Positions 11,509 through 20,950 of a DNA stretch of 31,541 bases are shown in pieces (position 1 is the stretch's first letter; each line of letters opens with the position of its first letter). This stretch comes from Symsagittifera roscoffensis. Its lineage: Eukaryota > Xenacoelomorpha > Acoela > Convolutidae. Location of the stretch: assembly GCF_963678635.1 (NCBI RefSeq), contig NW_026971444.1:1-31541 (forward strand). Reading direction: 5' to 3'. Below the pieces are notes generated by a model that was given only the letters and a program-made list of their open reading frames with translations, did not search any database and had not been told where the DNA came from. Both the position numbers and the translations under genes were made by a program.

Positions 11509-12090
11509 CATTCAAGTTATAATAACCGTTATAGAAATTATTCCCAATCACCACACAGGAATAATAACCATTATAATAATTCCAACAATCGCCACAGAAG
11601 TAATACACCTAAACATCAAAGACATATTAATCAAGTACAATCAAATCCAGAATCAACACCAGACCCCCCAGGTATTGATGACACAGGAAATAACGAACTA
11701 CAACTAAATCAAATAAACTGTGAATCATCAGATTCAGAAAGTGATACAGAAAACACTATCTCCATCAATATGATAGCAGTTGAAAATGACTACGAACCTA
11801 TTATATATGAACAACCTTTTTCATCACATATATATGAAAATCAATTAGAACTCCTTCACAATTATTATATTGAATCCATCCATTCCACACAAACGACACA
11901 AGAAACTAACGATATCAACACTACAAATCAATCTAATGAAAATGACAAAACAAAATGCTTGAAAACAAATCACATCTATCAAAATATACAAAAAGAACAA
12001 ACTAAAGAAAAAATTTGGACAATACCATTTCTTTTAGAAAGTCCAAAAACAAAGAATTTCAACCACCAGATCTTGAAATTGATTTTTTAA
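11509..12090 (+). pseudogene. gag: Gag C-terminus / linker to protease
   Basis: Continuation of the same reading frame after the TGA at 11506. It starts with the end of the Asn/Arg/Tyr-rich tail (to about 11600). A Pro/Asp/Ser/Glu-rich acidic stretch follows, and then a segment rich in Asn, Gln, Tyr and Glu without recognised domain. It overlaps the protease frame from 12006 and stops at TAA 12088-12090, so a -1 frame change is needed to enter protease. I see no classic slippery heptamer in register in the overlap, so a one-base indel is the simpler explanation. Confidence 0.7.
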
Positions 12091-12947
12091 TTGATTCAGG
12101 AGCAGAATCAAACATAATAAACATTCCCACATGGAATGAGATAAAAACATTACACCCAAAACTAACGCCTCTTGAAACCTCCAGTAAACTAGCAACAGCA
12201 CAAGGATCAACATAGGTAAACTATGGAAAAATTCAGTTATTTCTTCTCCCCACAAGAACAAAAGAGCAAAATAAAATTTTAAATAAACCATTTAAACAAA
12301 TATTTCATATCACTGATATTAAACACAATATCATTGGAATACCTTTTATCTCTAAAAATTTACCAACAATCAACATCTTGAATAGTAAAATACTAATAAA
12401 AGATAAATACACAAAAACAAAAGACACATCCCTAACATTTTTCCAAAGATTAAATAAACAACCACCATTCTTTTCAAAATTTTATCCAATATATAACCAA
12501 CAAAGAAAACACCTGAAACCACTATCAGGAAACATATATAATTTTTCAATAAAACAAGTTCACCAATATGATAAAAAACAGAATAAACAACAACTCTATA
12601 TGTCAGACTTTGAATTCAAACCTATCCATAAATTTTTTAAAATCACAATTTCATCCATAAAATATTTGAAAAACTCGAATTCAGATATTATTTCGTTACA
12701 TGTATACAATAATACACCCTATCAAGTAACATTACCTTTAGGACTTTTGGGATATTGCGAAACCAACGCTACGATATCACCAATACGCGAAAAAGCATAC
12801 CGCGTAAATAATATACTCCAATTATTAGATATTTGTCAATCCACAATTCTTAATGAAGAATTATCCATAAATAATATAATAAGTAATGAAAAAAAAATAC
12901 AGATTATTTCACAAAAACCCCATATTTCAAACCCACATTCAACATAA
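12006..12947 (+). pseudogene. pro: Retroviral-type aspartic protease and linker, interrupted
   Basis: The protease cleaves Gag-Pol during particle maturation. The catalytic Asp sits in DFLIDSGAES (GAT at 12093-12095), and a C-terminal HNIIGIPFIS segment near 12325 fits the end of the retropepsin fold. An in-frame TAG at 12213-12215 splits the domain. The frame resumes directly with VNYGKIQLFLLP. After the protease come roughly 180 residues of linker with no recognised motif (to 12947), including a hydrophobic QVTLPLGLLGYCE patch. The next domain (RT) is in another frame and begins within the overlap after 12890. Confidence 0.82.
12890..12896 (+). promoter_or_regulatory. Candidate -1 slippery heptamer A AAA AAA
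   Basis: A run of nine A (12889-12897) contains A AAA AAA in register with the protease frame. The RT frame opens exactly here (upstream stop TGA at 12887-12889), and a -1 slip leads straight into it. A one-base change in the homopolymer would look the same. Confidence 0.4.
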
Positions 12948-14815
12948 ATAAATATACAGAGAATCAACAGAAATTTTTAACAATGTTTAACTTCCAACAT
13001 TCACAAATAACACAAGACGAATTTGATAAATTAGCCAAACAGCTAATAAAATATTCATCAGTCTATGCAACATCCAAATTTGATGTTGGCGAAATCAGCT
13101 CATCACTACATCTCCCATTAAAACCTGACGCAGTTTTCAAAAAACAAAGAGCAAGTAAAGTACCAATTCACTTACACGATAAAGTAAACAGATTACTCGA
13201 TATTTTAGAACAATACAAAATTATCTCACCGGTAAACAAAGAAGAACAACCAAAAGGTAACACATTTATCAACCCTGTTATCATCCTAGCAAAAGGAGAA
13301 TCATTAAAAAAAGTTCTAGACGCTAGATACCTTAATTCACTAATAGACGAATCAAAATAATGCAATTGGCCTATTGAACCAATACAAGTTATTTTAACAA
13401 AAATAAACGGAAAATACTTTACAACCGCAGACATGAATAGTGCATATAATCAAATGCCACTAGATGAACAATCGCGACGCTTAACACAATTTGTTATTGG
13501 AAATCAGCAATATGAATTCAACCGCCTATTCTATGGAATATCCATAGGACCAGCAGCATTTTCAGCTTTTATGAGCAAAATTTTTAGACCATTATTACTC
13601 AAGAAAAACGCAATCACCTATTTAGACGATGTTTTTATTCAATCACAGACAAAAGAAGAAATGTTCAATGTTTTAGAACACTATCACAAAATACTTCAGA
13701 ACGAAAATCTGAAGGCCGCCCCCGATAAATCACACTTCTTTTTAACAAGAGTTAAATTCTTAGGACATAATATAGAAAGAAAAACAATCACTCCATTAAA
13801 ATCACGCATTGATGCTATTCAAAAGCTCCAACCACCAACAAACAAAAAGAAAATCCAAGAATTCCTTGGAATGTTAAGTTTTTTAAGCAAATATGTCTAT
13901 AAAATGCAATTATACCTAAGACCATTCTATAATATACTTAGACAACGAAATAATTTCGAATGGAACACAGAACATCAAGCACAATTTGAAGAAAGTAAAA
14001 AACTCTTAACTGAACAAATTTCGAATACAATTCCAGATCCAAATCAACCATTCTATGCAATGTGCGATGCTTCGAATTTGGGCATCGGCGCAGCATTATT
14101 ACAATCACACAATGGTACAAACAAAATGAACCTTATATCAGCAAATTCTCGACTATTCACTCAAGCAGAGCTACGACTCTCAACTATAATGAGAGAAAGT
14201 ACAGCCATAATATATACACTAACAGAATATGAATTTCTGATACTTGGATCAAAACATCCAACAGTTCTATTTACAGATCACAAACCAATCATCGTTCTCT
14301 TTACACAAAAATCTAATCCAAATCACCGAGTTTATAGATTTCAATTAATTCTAATGAAATTCCCAAACTTACATATAGTTTGGACAGCAGGAAAGAATCT
14401 TGCATTACCAGACACTTTAAGTCGAAATACACCACCTGAATTACTTACACGTAAAACTACAGTTGAAATACCCAAAAATAAAAAATTCTACCTTGCAGAA
14501 AACGAAACATCACCCCGACTAGAATGCAAATATTCAGTAAAAACTGACGTTGAACAATCACAGATAAACAATCTACAACACTTCCCACTTTATTTAGATT
14601 GCCAAAATAACCACTACGAAGTTGATCTACTTGGAACATCAACTTTTAAACCAATTCCATATTCACAATGGATAAAAAATAACACCCAACAAAAAAGAGT
14701 AAAACAACACCCGCATAAAAAAGACTTTTTTCCATTAATTGAAAAAGAAAATCTAACTGATAAAATAAATTTATCAGGACCACAAACAAACGATTCAAAG
14801 TACACAATAAATTAA
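12890..14815 (+). pseudogene. pol: Reverse transcriptase and RNase H, one internal stop
   Basis: Copies the element's RNA into DNA and removes the RNA. Fingers region: LKKVLDARYLNSLI (about 13310). First palm Asp in FTTADMNSAY (GAC 13430-13432). LFYGISIGPAAF precedes the catalytic YLDD at 13619-13630, then KFLGHNI and the connection QEFLGMLSFLSKYV. RNase H has CDAS (Asp at 14066-14068), a Glu in STIMREST, TDHKPI and a last Asp in LPDTLSR. An in-frame TAA at 13358-13360 separates the N-terminal part from the rest; the same frame continues at once with CNWPIEP. A second TAA at 14813-14815 ends this block, and the frame again runs on into integrase. Order and motifs are typical Ty3/Gypsy. Confidence 0.92.
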
Positions 14816-16651
14816 GTTTTTGACCTCCATGACCCACTTGATACAATTCCTTTATCTAAATTAGAAATTGAAAACCATTTTCTCCCCCCAACAAACAAAG
14901 TTACAATTAATACTTTGAAACAATATCAAAATCTTGACCCAGTAATTAGACAACTAAAATCATGGCACAAATATAAAACTAAACCCGTCAAGGCAGATAC
15001 AACTATTTTAGGAAATAAAACACTCCTCCGATATTTTCGAAAATTTAATAATACAACAATTAACGAAAACACAGACCTTCTAGAATACCAATTAAATGAA
15101 TCTACAGTTCCCTGTCTCCCTCTAAGTATGATTCTTATAGCTTTTAATATTTCACATACACAAAACATTAAAGGACATTCTGGATCAGAGAAAACATATT
15201 CAAATTTCATACAAAACTTTTATTTTCCAAATGCACCAATATGGATAAAAGTACTATGCAATGATTGTATAGTATGTCAGCTAAATAAACCTTATCCAAA
15301 TCAAAAACAAATAGCACAAAAACAAGACTTTAAAGGACAAAGTTTGTACTTTAACCACCGTATTTCATTTGATACAAAAGGACCAATTTCACCCTCATCC
15401 GAAGGAAATTCCTACATTATGGTAATTGTTGACGCGTTTACACATTATGTAGCACTTAACCCAGTACCACATTGTAACGCTTATTACGCTTACACAACAC
15501 TTTATGAACACTGGATAGCCAAATTCGGACTACCAGAAATTTTAGTTACAGACAACGGTACAGAATTCATAAACAATGAAATCATCACACTATGTCATTT
15601 ATATAACATCAAACACAAACCACGTACATCTCACGCACCTTGGACAAACGGCTTAGTCGAAGGTATGAACCGTTCACTACAAGAATATCTTAGATGTATC
15701 ATCAATGGAAATGATACAAAATACACCGAATGGTCAGCAGATGTAAAACTATTTCCCTTAGCATATAATTCACAAATCACGAAAACTTTAGGAATGTCAC
15801 CATATGAAATGGTTTTTAATCAAAAGCCACGCAAACCAATTATGTTTACAGCAAACTCTCATAAAAACGCACAAAGTCATTGCCAACCGAATAAAGACTC
15901 CATTTGTTATAACCTACCTTTACACACACACGATGAAGATCATTTTCATCACCCACAAATTCTTAAATTAGCCTCCGGTACACACACCGAATGGATTTTA
16001 AACAGAGATAAAAAACACAATGAAATTTACCAAAAAGTAACAAAAAAGTTGTTACAAAGGCAAAACATTAATGAACAAATAAATTCACGCTTTACACCAG
16101 CCTCCGATATAAAAATTGGAACATTTGTTTTAATACCAAATTTTAACACTCAAAAAGGAATCTCTAAAAAATTACAACCCCTTCGTAAAGGACCATACCA
16201 AATAATTGCCAAACCCACTGATGTCACATATAAAATCACCGACTCAGACAAAAAAGAAATTGTTCAACATCGAAACAACCTATTACCTTATTATCCAAAA
16301 GAATACGCACTACGCGAACTAACTCAATTATATTCTTTCACAGGCTTAAAAGTTATTCAAAATAACCCACATACGGAGAATAAAACAAAGGAACAACATG
16401 ACATTCATCTCGAGAACCAAAATAAAAAATCAAATATAACGAAAAACAATACAAAAAAGCTAGATCAAAATATACCTCAAAAAGAAAGAAAAAATAGAAA
16501 ATTGACAGAAAATGTAATACCTCAAGAACAAATCGACAAATCAGAACATAGAGAGTCATCACGACTTAGAAATCAACCACGTAAAAACTATAAAACATTC
16601 ATTCCACAATCTAAAATATTAAAGAAAGTCGAATTTCAAAAACAGCTTTAA
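14816..16651 (+). pseudogene. pol: Integrase with HHCC, DD35E and GPY/F module
   Basis: Inserts the cDNA into the genome. The frame continues from the RT/RNase H block after the TAA at 14813; the first ATG-type start is only at 14915. Zinc-binding HHCC: two His in the HTQNIKGH segment (second His 15175-15177), and Cys pairs in CNDCIVC (15257-15277). Catalytic triad: Asp in SFDTKGP (15371), Asp in VTDNGTEF (15551) and Glu in LVEGMN (15659), with exactly 35 residues between the last two. A GPY/F-like element (KGPYQII) lies at 16187-16207, followed by HRNNLLPYYP. The ~115-residue C-terminus is Lys/Asn/Gln-rich and basic; no chromodomain is evident. This is the longest uninterrupted pol block. 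Confidence 0.93.
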
Positions 16652-17370
16652 TTTTATATTTAATAATTTTTGCATCTCTGAAATATTTTGAACTTTCATT
16701 TTTCAAAATAACATGCTGACAAACACGCAGCGATTCTAGTTCATAATTAGCCAATAGGATCCATCCAATCCGTCACTTTCTCTAATTCTAACACAGATCA
16801 ACTAGACGAACGATATAAAACTCCAGGCATATCTATAACTATAACTTTGCGACCTCCAGGTCAAAAATAAGCAAACCACTCCAACTTGACAACTAAAATA
16901 AATATCACCATAATATCATAACCCTCCCTTATCTAATAACCCAAAGATCAACAATATTTCCCCAACTCCGATCTCAAATACCCCCCAAACAAATATGTTA
17001 AATTAGCCTAAAGCAAAAGAACCACCATTTTAATTAGCCTAAAGTATAAAAATCTCAAAAATACCCCAGATCATTTGACAAATAAAAATAAAGACAAAGA
17101 AGACCTCCCGATCACCATAAAATTAGCCCCCAACAATTTTTCACAAAACTCAACCCACTTGTCAAAAAACCAATAAATAATTCGACCACACTTGAAAATT
17201 GCCTCAAACAACAAAAAATATTCGATCAAGAAGCCATTTCTTAAATGCTCTTCTCTCGACCAGTCAACATAATTCTTAACATTCTCAAAAATTTTTTAAC
17301 GATTTTTAAACTTTTAATCATATTTCTTTTCGATACCTTTGAATCCTTTGTAATAATCTTAATCTTAAAA
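16652..17370 (+). other. Non-coding stretch between pol and the inverted segment
   Basis: About 720 bp of A/C-rich DNA with many stops in all frames. A 15-base word TTAATTAGCCTAAAG is repeated with variation near 17005 and 17033. It ends exactly where the left inverted-repeat arm starts. I see no gene in it. Confidence 0.5.
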
Positions 17371-17831
17371 TGTTCATATGGGATTGATTGTATAAAATAT
17401 TTCTCGTGAAATTTTCTCATACGAGCGTGTATTTTTGAAATGTTGTACATGTGTCTCCGGGGAACCAAACAATTGTTGCTTGTGTTCGTGTTGTAGGGTC
17501 ACAATAGCCTTGATCGTTTTTACAGGGTAATCTAATTCCTTGATAGATCATTGTGTTGTCAGATAAATCGCGTGTGAGTTGTATTTTTTCGAGTTGTATT
17601 TTCCAATCGAAAAACATGGTTTCTTGATATCCTTTATTTTTTGTGTCTGCTTTGCAATTTGATGGGTCATTTATACCAATGTGTGGTATCCAGTGTTTAT
17701 CGTGTATGTCATAAGTTAATCTTCCGTGTGCGCCGTTGTATGGGTATTTTTCATCTAGTTTTATATGTCCTTGATATCTTTCAAGTTCTGCTTGATGTAC
17801 AGTATCTGCAAAAACTTGGAAATATACTAAT
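17371..17831 (-). repeat. Left arm of a ~465-bp inverted repeat
   Basis: Its reverse complement matches 19700-20167 over the whole length with two substitutions and one 7-bp gap. The gap (right arm CAAGTAGCAAAAAT, left arm CAAAAAT) is bounded by CAA on both sides, as in a microhomology deletion. Read on the minus strand the arm carries env coding sequence that continues from 17832-18280. The deletion shifts that frame near 17437. Confidence 0.95.
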
Positions 17832-18280
17832 TTTCCATCTGCGTTTTTATTTCTTGTGATATTTAGTCTTAGTAACTCGTTTTTACAATCTTCGGGATTG
17901 AGATGTAAAAGTAGTTCTATATTACTCTGGTAGAATGATTCGTGGTCAAGTCGGTTTTAATTTCCATTTGAGACTTGTGAACAATGTACTTTCTTTTCAA
18001 AAAATGTTGCTGTGAATTTATATCCTATAACTGTTGTTGCTCGGGCTTTTGAATAAAGTGTCGCTATTACATTTGTTGTTTCTATAGCTTGTGGTTCTGT
18101 TTCGCATTGTGATACTTGATTTATTGCATATTTGTGTAGTGTTTTTTGTTCGTTTTCTTCACAATCTTAATGTGTGACTAATAAATCTTGGGGTCCTGTG
18201 CGGGGGGAAGGGTTTATGTTTTCATTGGAGGTTACTAGAAAAAGGAGTTGGAGAAAAATTAAAATTTTTAGAATATACAT
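17371..18280 (-). pseudogene. env: Envelope-like glycoprotein, N-terminal part in reverse orientation
   Basis: On the minus strand an ATG at 18280 opens a protein with a clear signal peptide: a hydrophobic run of Ile/Leu/Phe over residues 3-16 ending LFLVTS. About 300 residues of a Cys-containing ectodomain follow. In-frame TAA codons lie at 18169-18167 and 17959-17957, with the frame intact on either side. From 17831 the reading enters the left repeat arm, whose protein sequence is almost identical to that read on the plus strand from 19700. The first part of env is therefore opposite in direction to its remainder. Envelope proteins mediate membrane fusion. The class is uncertain, though the YKF-x-AT and SQV pattern near 18000 loosely recalls class III (gB-like) fusogens. 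Confidence 0.75.
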
Positions 18281-19443
18281 GTATATGATAATATTGAGTA
18301 TGGGTTATAGAATGTGATGTAACCAATTGTCTTTTTGGTATATCTGTCGTATTTGTATATTACTTCAGTTGTTATAAATGGTGGTGGTAGTGATTGAGCT
18401 GTTATATTTGGTGGGTTTAATGGGTAGGGATGTTGAGTAATGTTGTTTAGTTTAACCGTGATTTCAAATTTTAATTGTAGACTATTTTGTTGGAGTATTT
18501 GGATGTTATGATCACGAATGTCTTCGTGGATGTCTTGTCGATATTGTAGTCTATTTAGTGCCCAGTTGTGGAGTCGGTTACTTTCTGGGTGTTGTCCAAA
18601 TAATGGTGGAGGTGCTGTGAATGTATTCCAGTCTAGTCTTAAAGGAATATTTGTTGATGATTGTTCTCGGTATCTAGCGTCGAGGTTATTTGGGAAATTT
18701 AAGTTAAAAGGCGGTGGTGAAATCTGACTGATTGATGGTGTTGATGGTAGTGATAATGTTTCTGGTAGTGATGAGGATGTTGTTGTATCCGTAGAAATAT
18801 CTATTGGATCATTGATTAAATTGGGTTCACCTTGTGTGAATGAATGTGTTGTCCAATATGGTAGTCGTGATGTTTGGTTTGCAGGGTTAAAGGGATTTTC
18901 ACGTATTTGTTCAGATGTTGGTGTTGAACCTAAGTATTCTGAGGGTAGGCTTGAGGTGCTACGTTGTGAAAGAAGCGTAGGGGTTTCTGGTAATATACCA
19001 ATGGGGTTTTCTGGAGTATTTTGTGATGGGGATTGAGGTATATCAAAATGAGCTCGGGGAGTTTGAAAATTTCTGTTTCGTCGAGGATGTATAATTTGTC
19101 TGTTTATTTCGACTAAATTTTGGTTTTGACTAGGATTTCATATTCTACTTAATTCTTGTGGTAGTGTTGGGTATAAGTTATATGTTGGTTCGCTTAGAGG
19201 TGCTTGTCGTTGAACTGGTTCTAGTGGTTCAGATTAGCGAGCGTGTCGTTCTTCAAAGGTATATGGGTTATCTTGAAAGGAAATCCGTGTGGATGTTTGG
19301 GGGTTTTGGGTAGTTGAAGATGGTGTTGGGTTATCTTGGGATGATGTCGGTGAAGACTGACTGAGTGATTGTTGGTTAGCAATTTTTGATGGTTTTTTAT
19401 TTATTCTTTTAGTGGAAAAATTTATATTTATTATAGTATTCTT
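18268..19443 (-). pseudogene. Pro/Ser/Thr/Gln-rich accessory ORF ahead of env, reverse orientation
   Basis: A minus-strand frame stays open for ~390 codons apart from two stops (TAA 19236-19234, TGA 19140-19138) and ends with TAA at 18270-18268, overlapping the env ATG by 13 bases. It contains no Met that could start it, so its N-terminus must come from a frame change or splice; the small membrane ORF just upstream is the obvious partner. The composition is low-complexity (Pro, Ser, Thr, Gln, Asn) for the first ~250 residues. A more ordered-looking end follows (LNRLQYRQDIHEDIRDHN, then a Pro-rich segment and EVIYKYDRYTKK). No known domain is recognised. The long open frame under such stop-rich conditions is the argument for coding. 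Confidence 0.55.
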
Positions 19444-19597
19444 CTAGAAAAAGAATTAGGAGGATTGTTGCTAGGGCGAATGTGATGATTGCTTTCTTTA
19501 TACATTTGCATATTGTCAAGATGAGGGATGATAGAAATGTTATAAAAATTAAAAATAGTAAAAAAATATCTGTTCTACTAAAAATGGTTCGTATCAT
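19409..19597 (-). CDS. Small double-spanning membrane ORF, reverse orientation
   Basis: A 62-residue minus-strand ORF with ATG at 19597. It has two strongly hydrophobic segments, residues about 10-31 (IFLLFLIFITFLSSLILTI) and 36-50 (AIITFALATILLILFL), joined by a short Cys/Lys turn (CKCIKK), and a polar charged C-terminus. Such hairpin membrane proteins resemble viroporins or the start of a larger membrane protein. It overlaps the Pro/Ser-rich frame in a different register and may be its N-terminal part. It lies inside the inverted spacer, in the same direction as the reversed start of env. No homolog can be named. Confidence 0.5.
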   Translation of the reverse strand: MIRTIFSRTDIFLLFLIFITFLSSLILTICKCIKKAIITFALATILLILFLEEYYNKYKFFH

Positions 19598-19699
19598 TTA
19601 GATAAGTTTTGTGAATCGTACCTGTGGATATAGTCAATAGCTTTCGAAAGTTGGAGGTATAGTTCAAATATGGAATAGAAAATTAAAAAAATATTGCTC

Positions 19700-20167
19700 A
19701 TTAGTATATTTCCAAGTTTTTGCAGATTCTGTACATCAAGCAGAACTTGAAAGATATCAAGGACATATAAAACTAGATGAAAAATACCCATACAACGGCG
19801 CACACGGAAGATTAACTTATGACATACACGATAAACACTGGATACCACACATTGGTATAAATGACCCATCAAATTGCAAAGCAGACACAAAAAATAAAGG
19901 ATATCAAGAAACCATGTTTTTCGATTGGAAAATACAACTCGAAAAAATACAACTCACACGCGATTTATCTGACAACACAATGATCTATCAAGGAATTAGA
20001 TTACCCTGTAAAAACGATCAAGGCTATTGTGACCCTACAACACGAACACAAGCAACAATTGTTTGGTTCCCCGAAGACACATGTACAACATTTCAAGTAG
20101 CAAAAATACACGCTCGTATGAGAAAATTTCACGAGAAATATTTTATACAATCAATCCCATATGAACA
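19700..20167 (+). repeat. Right arm of the ~465-bp inverted repeat
   Basis: Forward counterpart of 17371-17831. The arms flank a spacer of 1868 bp. This arm keeps the 7 bases missing on the left, and its env frame runs through without a break. Confidence 0.95.
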
Positions 20168-20465
20168 AGTCCATCCATCACGAAAACAAAGTTCTAATTT
20201 TAGAAACATACACAATATAGAAAATAAATTGACACGGTTTCAAATATATCAAGAAACAGAACTTGCATGTAAATACAGAAATCCACTTCACAAAACACAA
20301 TACTCCGAGATATTAGTTGAATACGAAAAAGGATTCGACATGACCACTGGAAAAGTAAAAATCGACCCCTACGCCACAAGACACCCTATAAACGAAGGAA
20401 CATCATATATACCAGTTGATTTTCAAAAAAGTAAAGGTCAACCTGGTGGACATCTAAAGCCCTAA
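19700..20465 (+). pseudogene. env: Envelope-like glycoprotein, middle part (plus strand)
   Basis: The frame is open from just inside the repeat arm to TAA at 20463-20465; an internal ATG occurs at 19914. Visible features are several Cys (RLPCKNDQGYC, EDTCTTF), a QATIVWFPEDTC segment, and a helical KIHARMRKFHEKYF stretch near 20104-20145. The region downstream of 20167 exists only on this strand and includes NPLHKTQYSEILVEYEKG. There is no signal peptide: the corresponding N-terminal part lies reversed at 17832-18280. The block ends in a short CTAAAAGCA repeat, after which env-like sequence resumes in another frame. Confidence 0.72.
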
Positions 20466-20511
20466 AAGCACTAAAAAACTAAAAGCACTAAAACACTAAA
20501 AGCACACGTTT
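20462..20511 (+). repeat. CTAAAAGCA micro-repeat inside env
   Basis: About five units of CTAAAAGCA/CTAAAACA lie in a row, covering the end of the env block at 20465. The frame is lost here and resumes 60 bases on, so replication slippage may have produced the break. Confidence 0.6.
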
Positions 20512-20527
20512 ACAAGAACTATCACTA

Positions 20528-20950
20528 ATGAATAGTACATATTTCGGTAATATCCACTATGATATTCACATAGATATGAAATTAGACTACACAATTAGCC
20601 GCATTTTTCAAGAAATGTCACTCGTTGAATTAGAAACACTTCACCAATTATGCGAATTAGAAAGGACACAAATCCTACAATCACTTGCACTAGCAGTATT
20701 AAAAATACCCTACGCAGGGTATTTACTATCAGGAAATAGATCAAATTTTTTAGACTACGAAGGAAACATTTTATGGTTTTATACCTGTACCAAAAAAGTA
20801 TCACCACTATATGTTTTTGAGATAAACGATGCTATAAAAGAATCCCTATCTTTTATAAGAATAAAGTACATTTCGTTGACACACTTTCAAGACGAACCTA
20901 TTTCTGGGATACCGCAGTCCCATGTGGATCAGAAAATAGCCACAATGTAG
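20528..20950 (+). pseudogene. env: Envelope-like glycoprotein, ectodomain part in second frame
   Basis: A 140-codon frame. Its first ~98 residues look like env ectodomain, with a helix-rich FQEMSLVELETLHQLCELE segment followed by ALAVLKIPYAGYLLSG. After about 20820 the more env-like reading moves to another frame (see 20821-21894), although this frame happens to stay open to 20950. I take the first 290 bases as genuine and the rest as out-of-frame. The ATG at 20528 is probably internal. Confidence 0.55.

Noticed and set aside
9728-11608. Several ORFs overlapping gag on both strands, including a 216-codon Ile/Thr-rich frame at 11057-11707
   Set aside because: They arise from the low-complexity Asn/Gln/Arg coding of Gag. 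The zinc knuckle and conserved frame identify the real one.
12083-12089. TTTTTTA heptamer at the gag-protease overlap, like a known slippery site
   Set aside because: It is in register with the protease frame, not with the incoming gag frame, so it cannot direct the needed slip.
17241-17468. 75-codon minus-strand ORF
   Set aside because: It crosses the left edge of the repeat arm. Its start is env sequence put into frame by the 7-bp deletion and its end is unrelated DNA.
17641-17859. 72-codon plus-strand ORF with a near-identical minus-strand counterpart at 19594-19890
   Set aside because: Both are the antisense of env coding sequence in the inverted-repeat arms. The similarity comes from the repeat, not from a gene.
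18518-19036. Plus-strand ORFs at 18518-18727 and 18812-19036
   Set aside because: They are antisense to the long minus-strand Pro/Ser/Thr-rich frame and show Ser/Gly/Val-rich composition typical of such shadows.
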